NCBI GenBank assembly: GCA_964571215.1
Contig: CAZMZZ010000038.1
Location: 1-14,925, forward strand
Reading direction: 5' to 3'
DNA: 14,925 bases
From: CAJWPI01 sp964571215
Lineage (GTDB): Bacteria; Pseudomonadota; Gammaproteobacteria; Magnimaribacterales; Magnimaribacteraceae
In this document: positions 7,806-14,849 of the stretch, one piece after another
How the letters are laid out: the number at the start of each line of letters is the position of its first letter
Position numbering within the stretch: the first letter of the stretch is position 1
The notes under the pieces: generated by a model
Told to the model about the DNA's origin: nothing
What the model saw: only the letters and a program-made list of their open reading frames with translations
Databases searched by the model: none
Translations under genes and position numbers: made by a program

Positions 7806-9734
7806 TTATTTTTTTGAATCAACTATCATTAGCAAATCCCCATTGTCTAATTGTTGATTCTTTTTGATATATATTTTTTTAACTTTACCTGTCTCAGGAG
7901 CGTTGACTTGATGCTCCATTTTCATAGCTTCCAAAATTACTATGGGATCTCCTTTTTTCACTTTATCACCTAACTTTACTTTTATATCTACTACTTTTCC
8001 TGGCATTGGAGCTGTTAATCCTCCAGCTACCTCTTCAGAACCAGGTTTCACAAATTTTGGGATAATATCTAAAGATATATTTCCCCAAGGCATTTTTACT
8101 ATAATTTTGTCTTCAAACTTAGTTACTTTAGATGATAGTTTGTGGCCATCTATTTCAAGGGTTATTGAAGAAGGATTCCAATCAAATATTTTAACTAGAG
8201 TATTTTTATTTATTTCAAACTTCCCGTCCCTACGAGAGTTGTAGGAGATTTTGAACGTTGAATATTTGTATTTAAGATTTATTACTTGCCTCGGCAATCT
8301 ACCGTTTCTCCAACCTGAAGGAATTTCTCCTAATAATGTAGCTTCGTTCCTATTCTTACCTTGTAACCACATAGCAGCAATAGTTGCAGATTGATTTAGC
8401 TCAATTTCAGTTGGTAAGTAAGCCCTGGAAGGTTTAACTTTTTCAATAAAGTTCGTAGTGGTTAAACCATCTAGGAAAGCCTTTGATTTAAGAGTAGATA
8501 CTAAAAAATCTCTATTGGTTATTACACCACCTAGGTGAAGAGACTCAAGAGCCCTAGAGAGCTTATTTGCTGCTTCAACTCGAGTTTCTCCATACGTGAT
8601 AACCTTAGCTATCATGGGATCAAAATCAGTTCCTATAATAGATCCTTGTTCCACCCCATCATCCCATCGTGCCTCGGCTTCGTTACTAGGCTCGTAAGCT
8701 ATAAGAGAACCAGTTGACGGAAGAAAATCATTCTCAGGGTCTTCTGCATAGAGTCTTGCTTCTATGGAAGAACCAAACCATTCAATTTCTTCTTGCAAAT
8801 ATCCTAAACTTTCACCTGAAGCTATTCTTAACTGTTCTCTAACTAAATCAACACCTGTTACAGCTTCAGTCACGGGATGTTCAACTTGAAGTCTTGTGTT
8901 TACTTCTAAAAACCAAAAGTCGTCAGATTTTTCATCTACCAAAAATTCTACTGTTCCAGCAGACTCATATTTTAATTTCTTAGCTAATTTAACAGCTGCC
9001 TCTCCCATTGCATCTCTTAATTCAGAACTTACCCTTGGAGAAGGAGATTCTTCAATAATTTTTTGATGCCGTCTTTGAATAGAGCACTCTCTTTCTCCTA
9101 AATGGATCATATTTCCTTGGGAGTCTCCTAGAATTTGAATTTCTATGTGTCTTGATACTGGTATGTATCTTTCTATAAATATTCTATCATCTCCAAAACT
9201 GCTTTTTGCTTCCCGTTTTGCAGATTCAATCGAATTTTTTAAATCTTTTGATGAAGTAACAACTCTCATGCCTTTTCCTCCACCACCTGCAGCTGCTTTA
9301 ATAAGAAGAGGATAACCGACTTCCTTAGCTTTTTTTGGATCAGTTGTTTGTGGAAGAGTGGGGACACCAGCTTTCTGAGCAAGCTCTTTAGCTTTCAATT
9401 TGTCACCCATAGAAGAAATAACTTTGGCTGAGGGGCCTATCCAGATCAATCCTGCTTTAATAACCTCTTTACAAAATTTTGGATTTTCAGATAAGAAGCC
9501 ATATCCTGGATGAATAGCTTGCGCACCAGTTCTGATTGCTGCTTGAATGATTTCTTTAGAGTTTAAATAGGAATCTGAAAGTTTAATTGCCTCATCGGCC
9601 ATTTTGACAAAAGGCGAATTTTCATCAGCTTCTACATAAACTGCTACACAACTTAGACCTGTATCATGGGCACTTCTAATAATCCTACAAGCTATCTCAC
9701 CTCTGTTAGCGATGAGAATCTTATGAAAATTCAT
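7806..9734 (-). CDS. Acyl-CoA carboxylase alpha subunit (biotin carboxylase plus biotin carrier)
   Basis: This 642-aa fused subunit carboxylates its own biotin using ATP and bicarbonate and then hands the carboxyl group to the carboxyltransferase. The biotin carboxylase part (1-445) has KILIANRGEIACRIIR, the ATP-binding glycine loop KAAAGGGGKGMR (146-157), GERECSIQRRHQK and the catalytic EVNTRLQVEHP (Glu277, Asn279, Arg281, Glu285). A less conserved region (about 450-565) corresponds to the BT/linker domain that docks the beta subunit in MCC- and PCC-type enzymes. The biotinyl domain at the C-terminus has EAMKMEHQVNAP with biotin on Lys605, 37 residues from the end as usual. The layout matches MccA/LiuD, PccA and AtuF; the alpha subunit does not fix the substrate. 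The start overlaps the beta-subunit stop in ATGA, with GGAG about 11 bases upstream. Confidence 0.95.
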   Translation of the reverse strand: MNFHKILIANRGEIACRIIRSAHDTGLSCVAVYVEADENSPFVKMADEAIKLSDSYLNSKEIIQAAIRTGAQAIHPGYGFLSENPKFCKEVIKAGLIWIGPSAKVISSMGDKLKAKELAQKAGVPTLPQTTDPKKAKEVGYPLLIKAAAGGGGKGMRVVTSSKDLKNSIESAKREAKSSFGDDRIFIERYIPVSRHIEIQILGDSQGNMIHLGERECSIQRRHQKIIEESPSPRVSSELRDAMGEAAVKLAKKLKYESAGTVEFLVDEKSDDFWFLEVNTRLQVEHPVTEAVTGVDLVREQLRIASGESLGYLQEEIEWFGSSIEARLYAEDPENDFLPSTGSLIAYEPSNEAEARWDDGVEQGSIIGTDFDPMIAKVITYGETRVEAANKLSRALESLHLGGVITNRDFLVSTLKSKAFLDGLTTTNFIEKVKPSRAYLPTEIELNQSATIAAMWLQGKNRNEATLLGEIPSGWRNGRLPRQVINLKYKYSTFKISYNSRRDGKFEINKNTLVKIFDWNPSSITLEIDGHKLSSKVTKFEDKIIVKMPWGNISLDIIPKFVKPGSEEVAGGLTAPMPGKVVDIKVKLGDKVKKGDPIVILEAMKMEHQVNAPETGKVKKIYIKKNQQLDNGDLLMIVDSKK

Positions 9735-11380
9735 AATCTATATACTCCATATCCTTCAGCGCCTTCAACTTTTTTACCATTGACGACAGATAGGCATATA
9801 CCTAAAACTGATCGTGTATCTCGTGGATCTATTATTCCATCGTCACTTATTGCTCCAGTAGCTCTTAACGCCAAGGAACCTTCCTCTTGCATAGCTTCTG
9901 CTGTTGCAACAATTTCTGCATCTTCCTTTTCATTGAACTTCACACCTTTTCTAGCAGCTTGAGCTCTTCTTACAATTGACATAACTCCAGCTATTTGTTT
10001 CGGTCCCATAACCGCAATCTTTGCTGTAGGCCAAAGGAAAGTGAATCGATTATTGTACGCTCTTCCAGACATAGCATAATTTCCAGCCCCAATGGAAGCT
10101 CCTACTATAACTGCTATATGCGGAACGTTAGAATTAGAAACTGAGTTTAATAATTGTGCACCTTTTTTTATCTGCCCAGCTCTTTCGTAGTCCTTACCTA
10201 CTATAAAACCCGTTGTATTATGCAAAAAAAGTATAGGTATATTTATCTGATTACAAAGTTGGACGAAGTGAGCTCCTTTTTGAGCTGAGTCTGGTTGAAT
10301 AATTCCTCCATTATTTCCTAAGATTCCTATTTGATATCCATGAATAGAAGCAAAACCACAAACTATGTTTGGTCCAAAAAGAGATTTGAACTCTTCAAAC
10401 CTAGAGCCATCTGTAATTCTTGTTATTACTTCCCTAATATCAAAAGCCTTTTTTAATTCAGGGTCCACAAGCCCTAGAAGATCTTCAGGATTATTTATGG
10501 GGTTTTCTATCCCCAAAGAAGGCTTATAACCTCCCTTTCTCCAATTAAGATGAGAAACTACTTCTCTTCCAATTCTTATGGCATCCATCTCATCTTCAGC
10601 AAGATAGTCAGCTAATCCAGAGGTTTCAGCGTGCATCTGGGCACCACCTAGGGTCTCATCATCAGATTCTTCACCTATGGCCATTTTTACTAAGGGTGGA
10701 CCTCCTAAAAAAACCTTTGACTGTTTTTTTATGAAAATATTGTAATCAGACATTCCAGGTTGATAAGCCCCTCCAGCAGTAGAAGAACCAAAGACTATAG
10801 ATATAGTTGGAATTCTCAGTTTTGATAGTTCAGTTATTTCATAAAAGGTTCTTCCAGATTCGGCAAAGTGACCTCCACCCATAGGAGCAGCTTGGCCCTT
10901 GCCTTTACCTCCCATTCTCAAATCTCCTCCTGCAGATTCTACAAATTGTATATAGGGTAGTCTGTTATCTCTTGCTATCTCCATGGCTCTTGTCCATTTC
11001 TTTCCAGAGTAGGCATGCATGGCACCTGCTAAGACTGTTGGATCATTTGCAAAAATCACTACTTCTATGCCAGCTACAATTCCTATACCTGCTACAGCTC
11101 CTCCTCCTACTGGATAGGCAGAATCATAAGCAGCTAGGGGACTAATTTCTAAAAAGGGAGTATCAGGATCAATGAAATTTGCAATTCTTTCTCTTACAGC
11201 CATCTTTCCTCTTGCAGAAAGCCTTTCATGGTGGTGCATTCCTCCACCAAGCTCTACATAGTCAAGAAGTTCATCTATCTTTTCTAGCCTCTCCATCATT
11301 GCGGACTTATTTTCTTCAAAGGTTTTAGAAGAAGTATCTAGCTTGCTGATAATCTGTGGTGCCAAGAGAGGGTTGTTCAT
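9731..11380 (-). CDS. Acyl-CoA carboxylase beta subunit (carboxyltransferase), MCC/GCC-like
   Basis: This 549-aa carboxyltransferase moves the carboxyl group from biotin to an acyl-CoA. It has two crotonase-fold halves. The N-half has LSARGKMAVRERI, the FANDPTVLAGAMH strand-turn and the oxyanion segment GSSTAGGAYQPGMSD (198-212). The C-half has FLHNTTGFIVGKDYE and IVGASIGAGNYAMSGRAY. The last two motifs are those of 3-methylcrotonyl-CoA (MccB/LiuB) and geranyl-CoA (AtuC) carboxylases more than of propionyl-CoA enzymes. Between the ESAGGDL and FGSSTAGG motifs the protein has a glycine-rich segment (GGKGKGQAAPMGGGHF, about 157-172), about seven residues longer than my recollection of the MCC equivalent, in the region that shapes the acyl pocket. 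The substrate is thus uncertain. This is the first gene of the operon; no Shine-Dalgarno is visible before the ATG at 11380. Confidence 0.94.
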   Translation of the reverse strand: MNNPLLAPQIISKLDTSSKTFEENKSAMMERLEKIDELLDYVELGGGMHHHERLSARGKMAVRERIANFIDPDTPFLEISPLAAYDSAYPVGGGAVAGIGIVAGIEVVIFANDPTVLAGAMHAYSGKKWTRAMEIARDNRLPYIQFVESAGGDLRMGGKGKGQAAPMGGGHFAESGRTFYEITELSKLRIPTISIVFGSSTAGGAYQPGMSDYNIFIKKQSKVFLGGPPLVKMAIGEESDDETLGGAQMHAETSGLADYLAEDEMDAIRIGREVVSHLNWRKGGYKPSLGIENPINNPEDLLGLVDPELKKAFDIREVITRITDGSRFEEFKSLFGPNIVCGFASIHGYQIGILGNNGGIIQPDSAQKGAHFVQLCNQINIPILFLHNTTGFIVGKDYERAGQIKKGAQLLNSVSNSNVPHIAVIVGASIGAGNYAMSGRAYNNRFTFLWPTAKIAVMGPKQIAGVMSIVRRAQAARKGVKFNEKEDAEIVATAEAMQEEGSLALRATGAISDDGIIDPRDTRSVLGICLSVVNGKKVEGAEGYGVYRL

Positions 11381-11497
11381 AATTAAAAATTTTATGGATT
11401 AAGGATTATCTACTGTGAGAATTACAATTTTCTATTAATATCATCACTTGATAAAGTATTTAATGATAGTTTTACAGACCTTTAGGGAGAAATCAAA
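11381..11497. promoter_or_regulatory. Divergent control region between the carboxylase operon and the TIGR03084-type gene
   Basis: These 117 bp are the only place for the promoters of the four-gene operon and of the divergent gene. They are AT-rich. A perfect 5-bp inverted repeat with a 5-bp centre, TATCA-TCACT-TGATA, lies at 11439-11453 and has the size of a small dimeric repressor site. No hexamer pair with good spacing to both -35 and -10 consensus is clear on either strand. GATAAT appears on the minus strand and TTGATA on the plus strand, but their partners are weak. The regulator gene is not in the window. Confidence 0.35.
11484..11489 (+). promoter_or_regulatory. Ribosome binding site of the TIGR03084-type gene
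   Basis: AGGGAG lies 8 bases before the ATG at 11498, a strong Shine-Dalgarno by the standards of this window. It supports the chosen start. Confidence 0.6.
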
Positions 11498-12298
11498 ATG
11501 GAAAGCATCACAACTGATGTTAAGTTAGAAGCAGAAGAACTTAATTCTTTGTTAAAAAGCCTAGAAAAAGAAGACTGGAAAAGAAGTACTACCTTTAAAG
11601 ACTGGACTCCTGAAGAGGTAGTAGCCCACTTGTATTATTTTGATCTAATGGCCATTTATTCTTATCAAAATAAAGAAAAATTTGAAGATGAAGCAAAATT
11701 TTTAGGAAGTACAGCTGGTCTTTCTACATCCCTTGAAAGAGCAGAGGCGGTAAAGAATAGATTGGAGGTGCAAGATCCAGAGGATTTAAGATCAAAGTGG
11801 TACGATTCATGTTTAGAGATGTGTTCTATTTTTAGTGCAGCAGATCCAAAAGAAAGGATGATGTGGTTTGGACCTGATATGGGAGCAAGAATGTTTATCA
11901 CGGCAAGATTTATGGAAATGTGGTCTCATTCACAAGAAATTTATGATCTCATGGGGGCAACTAGAAACTATTCAGATCGTATTAAGCATGTAGCTACCAT
12001 AGGAGTCAAAACATTTGGATGGACTTACGTTAATAGAGGATTAAGTATTCCAAAGGACATTCCTTATGTGGAGATAGAAGCTCCTTCCGGAGCAAAATGG
12101 GACTGGAATACACCCAATGAAGAGAATTTTGTTAAGGGAAAAGCATCCGATTTCTGCCATGTTGTAACTCAAGGCAGAAACGTAAAAGAAACTGACCTAG
12201 AAGTTGTAGGAGATACAGCTAATCAATGGATGAGTATAGCTCAATGTTTTGCAGGTGGTGCAGAAGATCCACCAAAAGTGGGTTCTAGAGTAGGGTAA
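11498..12298 (+). CDS. TIGR03084-type DinB/MDMPI-fold putative metal-binding protein
   Basis: This 266-aa cytoplasmic protein has no signal peptide or membrane segment. The N-terminal part (about 1-155) looks like the DinB/maleylpyruvate-isomerase four-helix fold: a tryptophan-rich helix entry DWTPEEVVAHLYYFD and the paired motif ARFMEMWSHSQEIYDLMG. These give the likely metal ligands His44, Glu140 and His144, in the H...E-x3-H arrangement of this fold. The C-terminal part (about 170-255, with VEIEAPSGAKWDW and SDFCHVVTQGRN) resembles the small domain that follows in mycothiol-dependent isomerases. Members are annotated only as probable metal-binding proteins; no reaction is established that I know of. 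It is divergent from the carboxylase/AtuA operon, so a step in the same acyl-CoA pathway is a reasonable inference. Thiol-dependent transferase or hydrolase activity are alternatives. It converges on the GT gene with a 10-bp gap and no terminator. Confidence 0.8.
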   Translation: MESITTDVKLEAEELNSLLKSLEKEDWKRSTTFKDWTPEEVVAHLYYFDLMAIYSYQNKEKFEDEAKFLGSTAGLSTSLERAEAVKNRLEVQDPEDLRSKWYDSCLEMCSIFSAADPKERMMWFGPDMGARMFITARFMEMWSHSQEIYDLMGATRNYSDRIKHVATIGVKTFGWTYVNRGLSIPKDIPYVEIEAPSGAKWDWNTPNEENFVKGKASDFCHVVTQGRNVKETDLEVVGDTANQWMSIAQCFAGGAEDPPKVGSRVG

Positions 12299-12308
12299 AT
12301 TAGTTTTT

Positions 12309-13802
12309 TTAAGGGCTCTCCTTTATGGCCCACAAGATACCACAACCAGGCTTTAAACATTTATCCGCTATTATTTTTCTAACTTCGTAACTATTAGAAG
12401 AGTGTTTATTTATATCTTTATCTAAGCTCTTTAAAAAAACATCTTGCTCTTTCTGACCAGAGATTCCAATGATTTGGCAATCAAGCTCTGATAACTTTAG
12501 ATTATCTATTGATCTTATCAACTTATCGTAAGAAATAAGTTCCCTTTGAAAGTTCTTAGAATAAAGATTACTTGCGTAAAGATAGGTCTTAGGAAGCATA
12601 TTCTGATATGCAAATAAAGGTGTGTTAATTATTTCAGCTTTATTAAAAAATAAAGGGACATCTTTACAATTTTCACTATGAGATGTCTCAATAAGATATT
12701 GATAGTTTGTATAAGGGATCTGACTTCTAGGCCCATAAAGAAATAATACTGTAATTAGACAAGCTAATATAAAAGGGAGTCTAATTTTTTTTACACCTAT
12801 TTCATTAAATAACCCTATAGTAATAAGGCTTGTTAGAGGTAAAAATGTCATAAAGTATCTAGCTTGGTAAGTTGGAATCACCAAGTAAGAGTAAGCAAAT
12901 AAAATTATCAGTGGCAAAAGGATTGGTAAAAACGAAACTATAATCTTTTCTAAGATTTCTTTGGGATTTTTTCTAAATCCTAAGAACAAGAAACATATTC
13001 CAAGTAACAGTATGGGAATTATGAAAGCACCTGTATTAATAATATGATTAATACTTAACTGCAGGTGATGACTTTCTACTTGAGCACTTCCATAAAGATA
13101 TAAAAAAAGTATGGGAAAAAAGAAACCTGTAATTAATGAAAAGTTAAGTTTTATAAATGAAAATACTTTTAGTTTTGTCCTTGAGAATGCTTTTAAGAAC
13201 AAAATAAAAAAAACTGAACTGACAAATAAACCACTTATAGGGTGGATAGTTGCCAACAAACATCCCGATATCAAAAGGCTAATAGGACAATTTTGTTCAT
13301 TTCTATTTTTCCAAGATAAAAAACCATCTCTAGTAAAATAAGTTTTAAACAACAAACAAGAGAATAAAGTAGAAAACCCTAAAATAAATCCATAAGTATT
13401 TATCTCAAGAAATATTCGAATAAAGAATTCACTTGCAACAATTAATGAGATCAGGATGATAAGACTATCAGTATTAAGCTTTTCTTTTATCAGATAGATG
13501 CTAAATACCATTAAGCCTAAATTGAATAAATTTATAAGGACAAGAATATTAGGATCATTGGTTTGAAAAAGTAAGGAAGCTAACTTAAATAAAATTATTT
13601 GTGTGGGGTAGTTAGGATCATTAAAAGAATGAGGCTTTATCAAATCCCAGAAATTTATGGACATTTGATGTAGGCGATAAAGTTCATCGCCCCAGAGAGA
13701 TAAGCTCATAGCTGAACCTATATAGCAAGTTACTACTAATAATAATAAAGAGAAGAGGCCATAAAAAATTGAATCGAAGGCTTTTTGTCTGGTACTTTTC
13801 AT
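12309..13802 (-). CDS. Multipass GT-C glycosyltransferase-like protein (GT39/ArnT-like)
   Basis: This 497-aa membrane protein has about ten to twelve hydrophobic segments over residues 1-360, followed by a soluble, probably periplasmic tail of about 130 residues. In the first extracytoplasmic loop SLSLWGDELYRLHQ contains an acidic pair (Asp39, Glu40) at the place where GT-C enzymes such as ArnT and protein mannosyltransferases keep their catalytic or metal-binding acid residues. Such enzymes transfer a sugar from a polyprenyl-phosphate donor to lipid, protein or glycan outside the inner membrane. The tail has several cysteines (for example in DKCLKPGCG), which may form disulfides. Sequence conservation is otherwise low, so donor and acceptor are unknown, and an O-antigen-ligase-like role cannot be excluded. 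It is divergent from a UbiA-type gene that could help make a polyprenyl-phosphate sugar donor. Confidence 0.7.
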   Translation of the reverse strand: MKSTRQKAFDSIFYGLFSLLLLVVTCYIGSAMSLSLWGDELYRLHQMSINFWDLIKPHSFNDPNYPTQIILFKLASLLFQTNDPNILVLINLFNLGLMVFSIYLIKEKLNTDSLIILISLIVASEFFIRIFLEINTYGFILGFSTLFSCLLFKTYFTRDGFLSWKNRNEQNCPISLLISGCLLATIHPISGLFVSSVFFILFLKAFSRTKLKVFSFIKLNFSLITGFFFPILFLYLYGSAQVESHHLQLSINHIINTGAFIIPILLLGICFLFLGFRKNPKEILEKIIVSFLPILLPLIILFAYSYLVIPTYQARYFMTFLPLTSLITIGLFNEIGVKKIRLPFILACLITVLFLYGPRSQIPYTNYQYLIETSHSENCKDVPLFFNKAEIINTPLFAYQNMLPKTYLYASNLYSKNFQRELISYDKLIRSIDNLKLSELDCQIIGISGQKEQDVFLKSLDKDINKHSSNSYEVRKIIADKCLKPGCGILWAIKESP

Positions 13803-13921
13803 TTATCTTCAAAAACTAGTCAATTGGAAATTTTTATAAGCAACATTACCTGATTCTTATTTTTTTTACTAAATTTAACTTTTCCTGTGTTATAAATCTT
13901 TTAAAGGTTTAGTATAAGATA
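13803..13921. promoter_or_regulatory. Divergent intergenic region between the GT-C gene and the UbiA-type gene
   Basis: These 119 bp are AT-rich and hold the promoters for both genes. For the minus-strand GT gene a TATAAA hexamer at 13833-13838 is a possible -10, without a convincing -35. For the plus strand see the extended -10 at 13888-13896. No operator-like repeat is seen. Confidence 0.35.
13888..13896 (+). promoter_or_regulatory. Candidate extended -10 promoter of the UbiA-type gene
   Basis: TGTTATAAA fits an extended -10 (TG-n-TATAAT with one mismatch) and would start transcription near 13903, about 19 bases before the ATG. There is no good -35 at the usual distance. A second TATAAG at 13913-13918 is too close to the ATG unless the message is leaderless. 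Confidence 0.3.
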
Positions 13922-14797
13922 ATGCAAAAGATTTTAACTTTCTTTAGATTGATTCGTTTACATCAATGGTTAAAGAATTTTCTCTTGTTCGTTCCTCTTT
14001 TTGCTAGTCATCAGCTAGATGAAGTTGGTTTATGGAAATTAGCTGTTCTAGCTTTTTTTTCTTTCAGTTTCTTTTCTTCTTCTATGTACATGTTTAATGA
14101 TCTGAAGGATATAGAATTTGATAAGAAACACCCCCGCAAAAAACTTAGGCCATTTGCTTCTGGATTAATTGCAAGATCTACAGGCTATATATTTATACCC
14201 TTATTGATTATTGGGGGCTTTCTTTTTGGAACTTATGTTAATGATCATTTTCTAAGTTTTGTTGCTCTTTATCTCCTTCTTACTTTAGCTTATAACTTTA
14301 AACTTAGAAGTCTTGTTTTGGTGGACTGTTTTACTTTGGCCATACTATATACCCTTAGAATTGTTGCAGGTGCAGCGGCTATCAGTGTAGTTCCTTCTTT
14401 CTGGTTATTATCATTTTCTATATTCTTCTTTTTGTCTTTAGCTTTTGTAAAGCGCTATTCAGAATTAAAAGAATTACTTGATAACGACAACCAGTTTGGA
14501 AGAGGTTACTTCAAAGGAGATGGATCATTAATCAGAAATTTAGGCATAACTAGCGGGTATATTTCAGTTCTAGTTTTAGCCTTATATCTCAATAGCGCAA
14601 CAGTGATAGAGCTGTACAATTCTCCTGAAGTTCTCCTTTTTATTATTCCTCTGATGCTGCTTTGGATAGGATGGGTTTGGTTAAAGGCGCATAGAGGAGA
14701 GGTTGATGATGACCCTATTATCTTTGCTTTAAAAGATAAACTGAGCGGTATAGTAGGGGTTGTTTTTATTGCGATTTTATTTTTCGCTACATTTTAG
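13922..14797 (+). CDS. UbiA-superfamily transferase, decaprenyl-phosphate phosphoribosyltransferase-like
   Basis: This 291-aa integral membrane protein of the UbiA superfamily has about eight or nine membrane segments. The first Asp-rich motif is NDLKDIEFD (Asn59, Asp60, Asp63, Asp67), followed by KKHPRKKLRP. The second conserved region is YNFKLRSLVLVD (Tyr124 to Asp135). The opening RLIRLHQWLKN, the loop KRYSELKELLDN...GRGYFKGD and the tail HRGEVDDDPIIFALKDK resemble the branch that includes mycobacterial Rv3806c. That enzyme transfers phosphoribose from PRPP to decaprenyl phosphate on the way to decaprenylphosphoryl-arabinose. In other bacteria the same domain is often fused to a HAD phosphatase; here it stands alone. 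The ubiquinone (UbiA) and heme (CyoE) branches are less likely because of these tail motifs. The divergent GT-C gene would be a natural user of a polyprenyl-phosphate pentose. The exact donor is inference. Confidence 0.82.
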   Translation: MQKILTFFRLIRLHQWLKNFLLFVPLFASHQLDEVGLWKLAVLAFFSFSFFSSSMYMFNDLKDIEFDKKHPRKKLRPFASGLIARSTGYIFIPLLIIGGFLFGTYVNDHFLSFVALYLLLTLAYNFKLRSLVLVDCFTLAILYTLRIVAGAAAISVVPSFWLLSFSIFFFLSLAFVKRYSELKELLDNDNQFGRGYFKGDGSLIRNLGITSGYISVLVLALYLNSATVIELYNSPEVLLFIIPLMLLWIGWVWLKAHRGEVDDDPIIFALKDKLSGIVGVVFIAILFFATF

Positions 14798-14829
14798 TGT
14801 TTCTAAGGAAAGGTAAGATGTTAATGTAA

Positions 14830-14835
14830 TATAAT
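14830..14835 (+). promoter_or_regulatory. Candidate -10 box of the tRNA-Val gene
   Basis: A perfect TATAAT lies 14 bases before the tRNA 5' end, placing the transcription start about 8 bases upstream of it. No -35 hexamer is recognisable 16-18 bp further upstream, so read-through from the UbiA-type gene is the alternative. Confidence 0.35.
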
Positions 14836-14849
14836 TAAGCCTTTTAGAA

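Noticed and set aside
7942..8244. Open reading frames on the strand opposite the carboxylase alpha subunit and similar overlaps elsewhere (for example 1322-1510, 9666-9962, 13111-13341)
   Set aside because: They lie fully or almost fully inside strongly conserved genes on the other strand, show no recognisable domain and lack good ribosome sites; they are shadows.
5192..11380. Naming the operon liuBDC (leucine degradation) or atuCFAE outright
   Set aside because: No isovaleryl- or citronellyl-CoA dehydrogenase, HMG-CoA lyase, SDR or ligase is present, the crotonase active site is atypical and the beta-subunit pocket segment differs, so gene symbols would overstate what is known.
12313..12331. 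GGGC...GCCC dyad near the convergent end of the TIGR03084-type and GT genes as a terminator
   Set aside because: Four base pairs with an 11-nt loop, and the T run lies before the stem for the plus strand, so it has the wrong order for an intrinsic terminator.
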